Source: Motacilla alba alba (Eukaryota; Chordata; Aves; Passeriformes; Motacillidae). From it: 64,000 nucleotides of DNA. The first letter of the stretch is position 1; every line of letters starts with the position of its first letter. The translations under genes were made by a program, and so were the position numbers. The notes below the pieces were generated by a model. That model was not told the origin of the DNA. It saw nothing but the letters and a program-made list of their open reading frames with translations, and did no database searches. The stretch is taken from the NCBI RefSeq assembly GCF_015832195.1, contig NC_052020.1, positions 186,001-250,000 on the forward strand, read 5' to 3'. Below are positions 52,702 through 64,000 of this stretch, one piece after another.

Positions 52702-55700
52702 CAGGTACCAGCTGTGAGTGCCACAAGGGTTAACTACAGGAGCACAGTCTGCACATTTTGACCCAAACTCTTGCCTCTTCACCACAGAAGTTTACTTTGA
52801 GACCTTGCAGAGATGGGTAACTGGCTGCAGGTGACAAGGGAAGGTCAGGACAGTCATTAGGGCACGGAGCCCAGCTCCGCCTGATCCCAGAGCCTGGATC
52901 CACCCACGTGCAGCAAATCAGCTGCAGGTTCCCACTGCACCATCACACACACACACACTGGCAGCAGGGAGATTTGTGTAAATTTTACTGGTAATGAAGT
53001 GAAATGAAATAGAAAGTATAAACAGGAAAAGAAATTAAGGGGGGTAAATATGATTACAAGAGAGAATTTATTCTTGGAAGTAGAGAAGTGAAGCAAATCC
53101 CTTTCTCGTTTAGTTTTCCTTGTGTTTTGCTCTGAGGATGGTCAGCTCAGTTGCAGACTGCTTTGACAGTAAGCTGATTCTTACTTTACAATGTGTCACC
53201 TGTAAATCAAAGCAGGCTTTTGAAATTTGTGAATTGCATATTTAAAGTTAAGGATTTGGTCAAATGTTTTACAGGCAGCCAGTTTTTATGGTTTTCTGTT
53301 CAGCATCTGTAGGTGTTTTCTGTGTGTTGGAAGTGAACGCTGTTCTTCTTAGAGCTCATGATGGTTAAAGGAAGTGCTTTTACCCTCCTAATCAGATCTC
53401 TTACTCATTCTTCTTATCCTTCCTGACCTCTAGCAGATGGACAATAACTTTTATGTAGCTCCAAGATTTTTGTCCCAGGGGAGTGCTATATAATAAGAGT
53501 CCAAGGAATTTTGAGGATTTCTCCCTCATACAGTATCTCTGTGTAAAAGCTGGGTATAATGAAGTAGTGACAGGATGTTTCTTGGAACTGTTAAATGGAG
53601 AAGCACCAGAAAAATCTCTATTTTGTTACAGAACATGTGAGGTTTCCTACCATTTCCTATTCCTTCTTCAAATCAAACACAACTTTCTAGGAAACTATGT
53701 TTAGGATCTTAACTAGGAAAAGGACAGGAATTGATGACTGCAAAGATGTATCAAGTGACTTTCTGTCTGCAGTTAAAGATTTATACTCTGGTACCTCTCC
53801 CAAATAGTGTAATTTTTCTCTCACAGTCATTATCTATGGTGTAGATAATTTCCTTTGTGCACACAGACTTTCATCTGTTTCCAAACCCATCTTATTTTGT
53901 GGCAGTGTGTGACACTCAACAGTGGACTCATTGTCACACGAAATTAACCTCTCCTGTTCCATATGTTGTTGTGGAGAAACACAGAACTGAGCAAATTTTG
54001 TGGTAACTCTTTAGATGTAGTACTCCACGTGGCCAGGGAGTGCCCCTTCCTTTAACTGGCCCATCCCCTGCTTTGTACCTCTGTTAATTTTATTTAGATT
54101 TTCTAACTGAGACAGGCGCTAGCAGTCCCTGCTGGGCTGCATTAGACTCTCACCTCCTCTCACACTTCCCTGCTGATCATTATCCTTTGTTTATAGAGCT
54201 TCTGCCAATTTTCCATCCTCAGACTGCTTGTGTCGGAGGCAGTTTGAACGGAGTACAGCGGGGAGCTGCTGCAGGAAATGCCTCAGTAAAAGCCCAGCTC
54301 ACGAGCCTGTCGCTTTCCCTGCACCCACTGATTCTGCAGTTGCAGTAGAGCTGAAGTTTGTGCAACAGGATTTCTCCACGAGTGCACACTGTTCATTGCT
54401 CAGAGCAGTCTCTGCTGGAGGATTTGTAAATCTTGGCTCTCAGTTTTGCTGATGTTTTACAGCTGTCTGAAGTAGCTCTGGGGGCTGCTGGTGCTGTCCT
54501 GGCTTTGTTCCTCTGTGGCTCATACTGCAGTGAAGGTGATTTCTGGAGTGAGGTCCCAATGAGACTTACAGTGATGCACTTCAAGGCTGATGGAGTTTTT
54601 AGGAACTGACACTAGTGTGGGGTCAGAATTTAATCCCCTGGTGCACAAGTGTTTATTTCCTGCGAATTTTACAGTGTTTTTGACCTGAAGCAGCTTTGGA
54701 CATGAGGCAGAACTCCCACGCTTGTGCCTACAGCCTTATCAACAGTTGTTATTCACTGCTTTTGTTGGTTACTCTGTTGGGTGGTTTTTCATGACTATCT
54801 CACAAGTGGTCAGACGCAAGCAAAACAAGCTTAATGGTCAGACACACAGACAACAAAAACCCCTCTCTTATTCCATCGTCTGCCCCACTTCTAGAGTTTC
54901 AACTGTTTGATACTGTTTAGGCTCATGTAATTCCTCTCATCTGAGAGCACTTTATAAACATTATTAATTCCTATTGCTGGTAACCCGATCCAATCTTTTT
55001 CTATTTCCAACCCCTTCTTCTCTCCACCCACCAAGACATGGGGATCAGCTTCTAGACACTTCACTAGAATAGGAGCTGCAGTGACTAAGCAGTCAAAATA
55101 TTTGCATGACAGGTTTACCAATCTGCTCTGCCAAAAAAAACACCCACCCTTTTCTTGGTATTCAAGGCACAGAGGTGACAAACTGAGTGTAAGTTGCTTT
55201 GGTTTGGTGTCACCAGAGAAAAGTCTAACATACACTCTTTGAGGGCTGGCTCAGAATTACCATGGGAGCAAATTGTTATACCTTAAGGCAGATACAATTT
55301 AATTGTGGCTGTTACTGCTGCACATTCATATATAACTCCTTTTCTGTTTTGTTTGTTGGGGGTTTTTGAAGTAGAGATTGGGCATTGTTGAATTAAACTT
55401 ACTAAATAACATCTTTCTTTAAAAGGAAAAAAAAAGTTAAATTTCTCATAAAAGACCTAAAAATCCTAAAGAAAAGAATACTTCCTCTGTGTTTGTTCTG
55501 ACACTGTACCTCATCAGAGCTGGAGCTGGGGGTTCCTGTTTGGGACCTATTTTTAATTTGTCATTTGTAATGAGGTTAAGTCATGAATGCCAGTATGCTT
55601 TTCCAAAGGTTTATACTTTCTTAAGAAAGCTGTAATACATTTCTAATGCAGAAGAAATATGCAATGGCCTGTAATTAGCGAATTACCCACCACAGCCCAA

Positions 55701-58700
55701 GTGATTTTCAATTTCACTGCTTCTTGAGATGAAATCTACTGTCTGTAACACTTGGACTCAACCAGTAAAACTCCTGGGTGGTACAACCATGTCCCTACAC
55801 CTAATATTAAGTTAGATTTAACTATGAGCCAAATTCTTCTCTGTAACACCTCAGGCATGCTGGCTGTAAAGTTTTTGGGAGCTCTGGGTACGACACCTCT
55901 GCAGTCTCACAGCTCGTGAGCAGGCCAGCTGTGCAGAGCTGTGCAGAGGAGCCAAAAGCCCAGGACAGATGCCCCTGGGCAGTTTGTGCTGTGAGTTTGC
56001 AGAGGCCACTCTGCCAGGTGCCTGGCAAATCAGGAAAGTGAGCATCCGGATCAGCAGGCAATTGCTGTGACAAAAGAAGAATAATGGATCCCGTTTGGCA
56101 TTTCAGGTCAGATTTGGGATTTCACATCAGAGTCAGAGAAGGCAGTGCCATGTGAGATGTGTGACAATCCACACTGTCACTGGAGGGAGGGCTCAGAGTG
56201 CAGGAGGGTGCATGTCGTGCTCATTGCTTCATGCTGCTGTCACCGCCACCTCAGAGGAGCAGTGCACTGCAGCACAGTCACCAAGCAAGGGCTCCTGACG
56301 TGGTTTTCCCATTCATTCCCAGAACACAGCAGTGGCTGGCTATAGATTGTTTCAACGCCAACACTTGACAAGCAGGAGTGATTTCCCTCCTGGGAGCAAA
56401 GGCACTGAGGGAGATAGGCAGGCTTCAGCATGTCAGAGGATGCTGCCCACTGAAAACCTGCAGCATCTCAGGGTTAGGAACTGGGAATGTCCTTTTAACC
56501 CTGCTCGGTGTGCTCACCCAGACAGTTTGCAGAAGGGACAGGGTGCTTTAGCAAGAGGCCCAAAACCTGAGGATTTAATTGCTCCTAAGCAGACACCTGG
56601 AATGAACAGGCTGAAGTGTGCTGCTGACAGGTCTGAGAGTGGCAGTGGTGGGAGCAGCCTCAGAGGCACATGGGACTAGACACAGCATTCTGCAGGGCTT
56701 CCATGGTATTTTTTTTTCTGTTCCCAGCTTGATTGATTCCTGTGTGCATAAACAGTGGGAGGACAGACAGACCTCAGGCATTTGGAGGGTTCAGTACAGT
56801 AAATTCTTCATTTTTGGTTGGTTTTTTTTATTATTTTTGAACATTAGGCGTATCTGTATGTGGGTGTTGGGAGCTTTTCGTGGCTTCCTGACTCCATTGA
56901 AGTCTGCTGTGGTACATTTTGGTAAGCTCAGAGACCTTCCCATCTTTCAGCACAGAGAAAAAGGTGGAAAACCTTTCTCTGGAAAAGCATTAAAACACCA
57001 TCTTTGCTGGTTGCTTCATCGAGCCATGAAGTAACCACGGGGCTCACTCCAGCCCCCCTCCCTGTCCTCCCCTGCATGGCTCAGGGCTCTTTGCAGCCTC
57101 AGCTGTATCAGAGAAGTTGCTGGGGGTGGGAGGGAAGAACTCCCAGTTCCAGCTCTTCGACTGAAGAGCCTCCAAAGAGTTTGGAGAGGATGACAGCTCG
57201 CAGGCCAAAGCTGGAACCCAAATGCAGACGTTTACCACACGGCTCCTGCTGAGGACAGACTCTGGAATTTGGCACTGCTGCCTCAGGCTCTCCAGGATTT
57301 CAACAGATGTAGTGCATTGATTTAATGTTTAAAAGGGAACCCTGCTGTGGCTTCCACAGCTTGTTTCATCGCTTTAGAAATCAAGCGGTAACATACAAAC
57401 AATACAAGCAATTTTGTGTTATAAACAACATCCAATGTTTAGGGAATTGGGATTAAAATAAAACGTCTTCAAGACTTTTGGCATTCCCCTGTCCTCCATC
57501 TGGAGATCGCTCTCTTTTTTCCAGATTCTTCCCGCTTTTGTCTCTTTGTGAATTTTCAGTATTTTCCTTGCAGCTTGGAAATACCTCCAATTTGCTCTTT
57601 TTTAAGCCACACAACAACCTTGATAGGGCTTGTTGTTTGCCCCAAGTAATTCGGAGCCAATGAAAACTCTAACTTCACACCTCTGAGAGAGCAGGCCTTG
57701 TGCAATGTGCACTCCTCCGTGCTCCCTGCATTGTGCAGTGTTCATGAGCCATAAGGCAGCCCGTAGTAAGACCATTGCTGGGTCGACATCCATGCTTTTG
57801 TTTGTGTATTCTGGGACCTGATGCCTATCCTAGGCTCTCACTTTGTATGTGGGATGGGGAGGAGGTCACTGTGCTTCTGAAAAGACTTCCAGAAACATAA
57901 AAGTGTGGTGATTTGCTAAATCTTCTACTATTTGGTTTCAAGGAATTGCTTTTCAGAAGCATTCGAAGGAGTGTGAGGAAATAAATTGAGGTTCCTTTAT
58001 TGCTGTGTTATTGACATAATTACACCTCCAAAGAAAGATTGTAGAGCTAAAAAAGATGCAGGCAGAGTAGTAAAAGATATGCCCCCCTTTCTGTGTTGAC
58101 CATTACATGAAGTTTTTACCTTAGGAAAAAACCAACTGAATGGGCATGAGATAAAATAGTACTTAAATCATTAATGTAGCAGAGAATGTGATTAGAAAAA
58201 CATAATTTATGATTTTTCATATTTCAATAAATGTGTGGCAAACCTGAAAGGAATTCAGACATGCTTTTTCTAAAGCACCACAGGTACACTTGTGAGCATT
58301 CCTGGCAGAGGGTGTTGTCAATGCCAAAAGTGTACCTGGATTCAGACTAGACCTGTTTACAGAGGCAAACTCCACCAAAAGCTGTGAAATACGCTTGTTA
58401 CCATCTCTGGTTCTGAGGTTATTGCCCTGTGTATCTTAAAACAGAAAGAGTTTGTCAGGGAAAAGTGGATAAACTTCTGTTTTCTTACTCTTCCATCAGT
58501 CATTCAGCCCCACTGAGACAGGATACTGGGCTGTACCCTGCTGTAAAGTCCAGCAATTCTTATGTTTCTAGTCTAAAACTTCTCTTCCTTCACGTCAGCT
58601 TCTTTTCTCTCTGTGTTATATTTTTTCTATCACTCTCCTTGGTTTTTCCACCTATCAGGCTGTGCTCTCTGCCATCCTGCCTACCTCTGCTATTTTCTAC

Positions 58701-61700
58701 TTCCTTTAGGTCCTCTTCAGAGATTCATTTTTTGGCCTGCAGTAAATCCTTCCTGTGAGACCTAGAAAAGACCTAGAAAAGATTTGATCAGCCTGACACC
58801 CTTCTACATTTTCTAGTTACCAGTGACGAAGCACTCCAAAAAGCAGTTGAAGCATTCCCTCCCTGACAAAGTAGGTTTGTTTCAGGAGTTTCCAATACTT
58901 ACTAAGTGCCATTACTATAATGGTAATATGCGAGAATTTTGTTGCTGCCGCTATTTCACTTGCTCAAGTGCTTGTTACATTTTATGCCTTTGGCTGAGTG
59001 GTGATTTTTAAAAAGCGAGGTGTTGTGACTGCAATATTGGGCACAGTGGGGATGATGAAAAATGCCAGATGGAACAAAATTATTCTGATTTTTGATCCAC
59101 AGAGAGCCTAACTGTCAGTCATGCTGGGCGTCCAGCAGCTCCCATTGAAATCAGTGGCCCCAGGCCAATCCTGCAAGAAGCGCTTGGTTCAGTTCACAGG
59201 ATTGGCAGTGCTGCAGAACCTGCCTCACACCACAGCTGAGCTTTAAGAACACAGAAGGAGATGATAGTGTCAATAAAATCAGGACATGCAAAGAAGCCCT
59301 GGGGAAAGGCAAGAGACTGATGCCCTACTGTTCCCCCCTTTTTCTTTTGAAGCTTTTTTTGTGTTTTTCATTCAAGTGCTGAGTGTCTTCTCTGTTAACC
59401 ACAGCTCTACTCTGTTAGCTCTGTTTTGATTTAGTTGGTCCTGGCAGGAAACTGATTTGGAAATATAAATTTACATCTCGGGTCTCAGTCTGAAGTCGTA
59501 CTTGCTGAATCTTTTCTCTGTTTTGTAGCACATTCTTATGGGGGAAAAAATGCTCGTGATCATTCTTACTTGCGGTACACTGAAGGGCATGGCTACGACC
59601 AGTGGAACAGCTCCTAAATATACACTTAGGATTCACTCATGAAGTTTATTCAGGGGATTGTTTAGTCTTCTGGCTTGGCTTAGAGTGCCTTTCAGCCAGC
59701 AGTTCATTTTATTCAGAAGCACATCAAAATTCAAATCAAAACATCTGAAATTAAAATAGCAAACTTCAAACTCAAAAGTGAGATTATTTGGATGTTTGTG
59801 TCCATGTCTGGATTTAACCCACTCTTGAGAACAGCAGACCTGTGATGCACATTTGAAGCCCAAACCTAATGCTTTTATTTGAATCTCTCTCTGTATTGAG
59901 ATAGTAAACCAGTTCACTGACATGTTTAGGAGAATTGTGTACATTCTCTGTTGAAGGTGGTCTGCTGCTCTCTCTGCATGAAAATAAATTGTTTGCAGAA
60001 CAGGAAGATCTCTTCAAAAGATTCACTAGCAACAGAGGATAGATAAACTTCAAAGAATGAGGCTAGAATAATAAAGAAGAAGGAAAAAATGAAAATAGCC
60101 AGGAACCTGAAAACTTTGGTCACTGCAGCTTCTGGGTGTAATTCTCTTTCACAGATGCACTCCAGAGTACTGGCAGGTTCACATCCTTGTTAACAGAAAT
60201 GTAATCCTGTGCTCCCCTGTGAGCAGGGAAGGACATAAATCTACAACTCAGTGAGCAGAATGCTTTCTTTCAGTACCAGCTGGCTTGAATCCTGCAATCC
60301 ACGTGCTAAGACCCTTACCTGAGATGGTGCCATCATTCCATGGAACTCCTGCAAAAGCGTTAGAGTGGCTGATCAACTTTCCACCACGTTGGAGTTTAAA
60401 CTGCTTACAAACACACACGTCTGAGCTTCTGCCTCTCAGTCTGGAGCACAATGCACTCCGGTTTGTGATGCAGGTGCCTCCTGCTCGGTGTTGCTTGGTG
60501 GAGCTGTCTGCAGGGTGACCAAGGTGCTGCCAGCCCAGGGGGGTGTTCTGTGCATGCTGGAGGCCAGCCCAGGGGCGGGAGGAGGCTGCCACCCAAGCCA
60601 GCAGATGGGATTGTCCCCCGAGCAAAGCAAGCCCTGCAGCCAGGTGGCTGAGGATTCCCAGCTGGCCACCTGTAGCTAGGGAGGGCCTGGCTGGAGGAGC
60701 CAAACCTGCTGCTTTATCCCAACGTTTTTTGGAGGCTCGCGTGCAGCTCCACAAAAGGGAAGGCAAGTGGGAATTAGCACGATAGCAGGTTTGTGTTTTG
60801 CCAGGCTGTTTGCTTTAATTTTTGATGTCATAGAGCATTATGAACAATTTCTCCAGATGGTCGGGCCTCCTTCCAACTGTTCTTTGAAGGTGAACTGTAG
60901 GAGAATGGGATCTTCTGGCAAGTAGTTGGCACGTAGGAAGCCTATACTGGAATCTCCTGACTGTCCATTTGCAGCTTTCAGCTGCCAAGCTCGGACAGGA
61001 TACTTCGGGAGTGCTGGTGCAAATTTGCAGCTTGATGTCAAAACTCAGCTTGTCCTTTAGCCTTCCTCCAGCCTTGCTCTCACCTGGAAAAGGTGGTCTG
61101 TGCAAACTTCTGCTGTCACAGTTTTGCTGATGAGCTTTTACTCCGGTGGGAGGCACTGGAAAGGCCTGGCTTTTTTCACCTGGCTTTAATAAGCGTGTCT
61201 ACAGATGAAACACAGATGAGAGGTGTGATGGCTAAAGCCAATTTACAATATTGATAGTTGGCAGCAGATAAAGAGGTGATGTGTTCAGAACCAGGCTTTG
61301 TATTATACCAGCTTGGATTTTATTTTTCTACAGCAAATAAGCAATTCATGCTACCAGGCAGGTTTTGGTTTTATTTTTCTCCTTTTGTGGGGACACGATG
61401 CAGCCTTTTCACTTTGTGGGCAGTGTTCTGAAACTTCAGAGCCATTACTCAGGTTTTCTCCTGACTCTTAGCTAGCTAAAGTTTTCTATGCATAATAACT
61501 ATCCATCCAGCTGCCACGAGTGGCTGTTGAAATATCCAGACACAAATCCTGAAGAGAGGAAACAGAGAAAAACATGCTCTTGTTTCAGGAATAGATGAGC
61601 CCTGAACTCTTCACGCAGCCAAGTAAATGTGGCATCTCCTTCTAAGTGCCCTAGCTGTCCTGCCTGCGCTGACACACTGACTAATGCTCTGGGCTGATGG

Positions 61701-62099
61701 TTTTTTGGGCTCTCAGCACTGAGTCTGGAGCTTGGAAGAGGCACTCACCAATGAACTGGCTGCTGCCCAGCAGAGAAGGAGGGTTATTTGTGTCTGCCTG
61801 CATGGGGTTATTTGTCTCCATAAATGTGCACTCTATTCAGTGCTGACAATTCCCACAGTTTTATGATATGGCTCAATATTTAGCACTGGCCTAAGAGCCA
61901 GGCCTGGGATGCTGTGTGGGATGTGTAGAAGTCTATGGTTATAAATGTAAAATGGGATGGTTTCCATTATGGGGCACAGTGGTTTGGAAGCACCAAAAGG
62001 TAACAGCAAAGTTTTCCTTGAAAAGTTTCTTTTGGAAAACTCTGCCACATGTTTTTTGGGGTGCATGAGATGGTTTGTGGCGGGCTGAAGTTGACAGAA
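52702..62099. other. long non-coding stretch, no gene seen
   Basis: Unique AT-rich sequence without a supported gene. It holds a short (CA)n at 52944-52958 and a small tandem of acctagaaaag (two copies near 58760). Open frames up to 172 codons (60248-60766, minus) show no family signature. If gene order is as in mammals, the 3' end of TEAD1 should come from the right side; none of its coding sequence is seen. Confidence 0.5.
52944..52958 (+). repeat. short (CA)n microsatellite
   Basis: About seven CA units; on the minus strand it reads as a Val-Cys run in a non-genic frame. Confidence 0.85.
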
Positions 62100-63120
62100 C
62101 TTCGCTCATCTGTTTCCAGTGAACCTGTGGTAAAGGCAGAGCCCGCCTTGGCAGTGCCTGCAGCTCCAGCTCCCCGTGCTCAGCGCGCAGGTCCAGCGGC
62201 GCAGGGCTCCTCCGCGCTGCCCTGGGCTCGCTGCCTTGGCCAGTGGCTTGCACTGGCCCCATCCCACGGCAGCTGCAGCTCCTGCTCGGCACTGACGGGG
62301 CTGCTGGATGTGACGGCTTTGGGGACAGAAGGGACACGGGGAGGAGTGTCCTGCCTGCTGGCCTGGCGGAGGAAGCGCTGCCACACCCGGCGGGTATTTG
62401 CTAACTCCTCTCCCTGCAGCTGGTGCCAGGTGGATGAGGCCTGAGCAGGGCGGCCAGCGGGTGCGGGGTGCTGTGTAATAAAGAGAGTGAGCACCCCAAA
62501 ACGTGGGGCACGCAGCCAGGGTTTCACTCTCAGGAAAGGAAACGCAGGAGCCATTGACCTGCCAGCTGATTCACAGCTCTAAGCCCTGCAGCATCCTCGG
62601 CGATAATCTGATTTCCCGTGTAATACAAACGGTGGCATTTCCCTGGTTTAACTCCTGCCTCGTGCTCTCCCTTGATGCCGGCGAGAACACGCCTGTGGCA
62701 GGTGTGTCCGGGGGCAATTTCCACACTTCCAGCCGTGGCAGCTCCCCTGTGCATCTCGTCGGTCGCGGGCAGCGCAGGGGTGCGGGACGGTCCCCGCGCG
62801 GTGTCGCTGCGCGGCCGCGGAGCTGCGGGACGTGCGGGAGATGAGGGACAGGAGGGACAGGAGGGAGATGAGGGAGATGCGGGACATGAGGCAGATGAGG
62901 GAGATGCGGGAGATGAGGGACATGTGGGACATGCGGGAGATGAGGGACAGGAGGGACAGGAGGTAGAGGCGGGAGATGAGGGACATGAGGGAGATGAGGG
63001 AGATGCGGGGCATGCGGGACATGCCGGAGATGCCGGAGATGCGGGAGATGCGGGAGATGCCGGAGATACGGGAGATGCGCTCTGCCGCGCTCGGCTCTGC
63101 CGTTCCCGCTCTGGAGAAGC
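62100..63120. other. GC-rich block around a minisatellite
   Basis: About 1 kb is GC-richer than its surroundings, and CpG density is highest at 62750-62830 and 63000-63115. Many overlapping open frames occur on both strands (up to 237 codons on minus, 204 on plus), but all are dominated by the 9-bp repeat. A weak CpG island with promoter activity is possible, and no exon can be recognised. Confidence 0.45.
62830..63078 (+). repeat. 9-bp minisatellite (GGGAGATGM-type)
   Basis: About 27 copies of a 9-bp unit (consensus gggagatga or gggagatgc, with gggacatg and gggacagga variants) lie in tandem. Nine is a multiple of three, so every frame repeats every three codons: Asp-Glu-Gly and Asp-Ala-Gly type on plus, Pro-Ser/Ala-Ser and His-Leu-Pro type on minus. 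This mimics a low-complexity protein but flanking sequence gives no gene. Variant units are clustered: gacagg near the left and middle, gatgcc near the right, as expected from local duplications. Confidence 0.9.
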
Positions 63121-64000
63121 ACCCAGCAGGAAGGTTTTGAAGAACTGGGAAGCGCTGCCAAGGGTTTGCACGGTCTGTTTGGTAAAGATCTGTCTGCTCT
63201 CCGTTATTCCAGGAAACTCAGAAATTGCCGTGCTTTTTACCACCTGGTCAGGAGATTTTGGTGTGACTTTTTTGCCAGTGGTGTGACTTTAACTTGAAAG
63301 TCCGCCTGCTTTTTCACTGGGGTAGTTTATCCATCATCCCTGTGATATTGCTCCTGATGGGGAGCATGGATTTCCCATGCTTAGCCCATTCGTTCCCAGA
63401 AGGTTTTCCCGCTGTGAGTGGCAGTGAAACGTCCAAAAGCAGTGAAATGTCTCAAAAGACATGCCACGTTGGGGATGCTGGCGATCCGGCTGCAGAGGGA
63501 GCCAGTCTCCAGGTAAAGCTCTTCCTCCGTACACCCTTTCCCTGTCAGGTTGGTCTCAATGTCACGGAAACTACTGAAAATCTAGTTTCCCCCGAAACTG
63601 TGTGTGTTTTTCCCCACACAAGTGTTTTGCAGGCCGAGTTTGAGGGCTGAGGCTGTCTGTCTGGGATTTTGCAGTGAAGGAGGGGATGGAACAGCAGTTT
63701 TGAGTGATGAGCCAGTCCGCCAGATGTATTGGCTGAGCTCTGCAAACTTGAGCACCAGCACCCAGGGCCGGTCCAGAGGGTCTGGAGCAGCTTTGCTGAG
63801 AAGGACAGTTGCTGCACAGATGGCTGGAGCTTGCCCAGCACGGTGGAGTCGGGGCTGCTCAGACCTACCGCATGTGCTCGACCTTCTGAGGGCAAATGCA
63901 GCAACTCAGAGACCCGCCGAGGGCCACAGTGGCTAATGAGTTTGGGCTCCCAGAGCCGGCACAGCTCAGTCCTCTGGGCAGCCTCATGGTTTCTCCTTTC
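63121..64000. other. non-coding stretch, no gene seen
   Basis: Mixed-composition unique sequence to the end of the window. Frames of about 110-119 codons on both strands overlap each other and carry no recognisable motif. Confidence 0.5.

Overview
This window looks like nuclear DNA from a bird, probably a songbird. The clues are AT-rich single-copy sequence, two CR1 LINE pieces with the usual avian 3' ends, an LTR of passerine endogenous-retrovirus type, and one GC-rich single-exon vertebrate gene inside a CpG island. There is no prokaryotic gene density and there are no operons. Nearly all open frames in the window are chance frames, repeat frames or antisense shadows.

The only protein-coding gene I can support is RASSF10 (N-terminal RAS-association family), on the minus strand at 35320-36651, intact and intronless, 443 codons. 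Its CpG island covers the coding region and runs upstream to about 37150. A second CpG-rich patch (34680-35110) lies in the downstream or 3'UTR region. Two possible poly(A) signals lie at 34245 and 33611. In mammals RASSF10 lies between TEAD1 and BMAL1 (ARNTL), all in the same direction. If the order is kept here, TEAD1 should lie beyond the right end and BMAL1 beyond the left end. No exon of either was found.

Layout: 1-17490 is non-coding with a CR1 3' end near 1.64 kb and small microsatellites. 17496-20589 is a 3.1 kb GGAA satellite broken about 142 times by the pentamer GTGTC and arranged in higher-order blocks; it is the most unusual object in the window. 20590-33600 is unique non-coding sequence with a CpG cluster at 24.1 kb and an AT-rich possible conserved block at 24.6-25.2 kb. 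33600-37150 is the RASSF10 locus. 37150-42190 is unique sequence. 42190-44005 is a dead CR1 with several deletions. 44006-50985 is unique sequence with a 77-bp tandem duplication and a 54-base poly(A) tract. 50985-51610 is an orphan CpG island built partly from a 29-bp minisatellite, followed directly by a minus-strand LTR (about 51834-52571). 52700-62100 is unique sequence. 62100-63120 is GC-rich and contains a 9-bp minisatellite.

The best candidate for something undescribed is the GGAA/GTGTC satellite. The number of GGAA units between successive GTGTC pentamers forms a readable string, and a run of 15 spacings recurs exactly 855 bp later. The array therefore grew by unequal duplication of blocks of about 0.8-1 kb, as well as by slippage. 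Every repeat carries back-to-back ETS-type GGAA cores, and the array lies about 15 kb from the 3' end of RASSF10.
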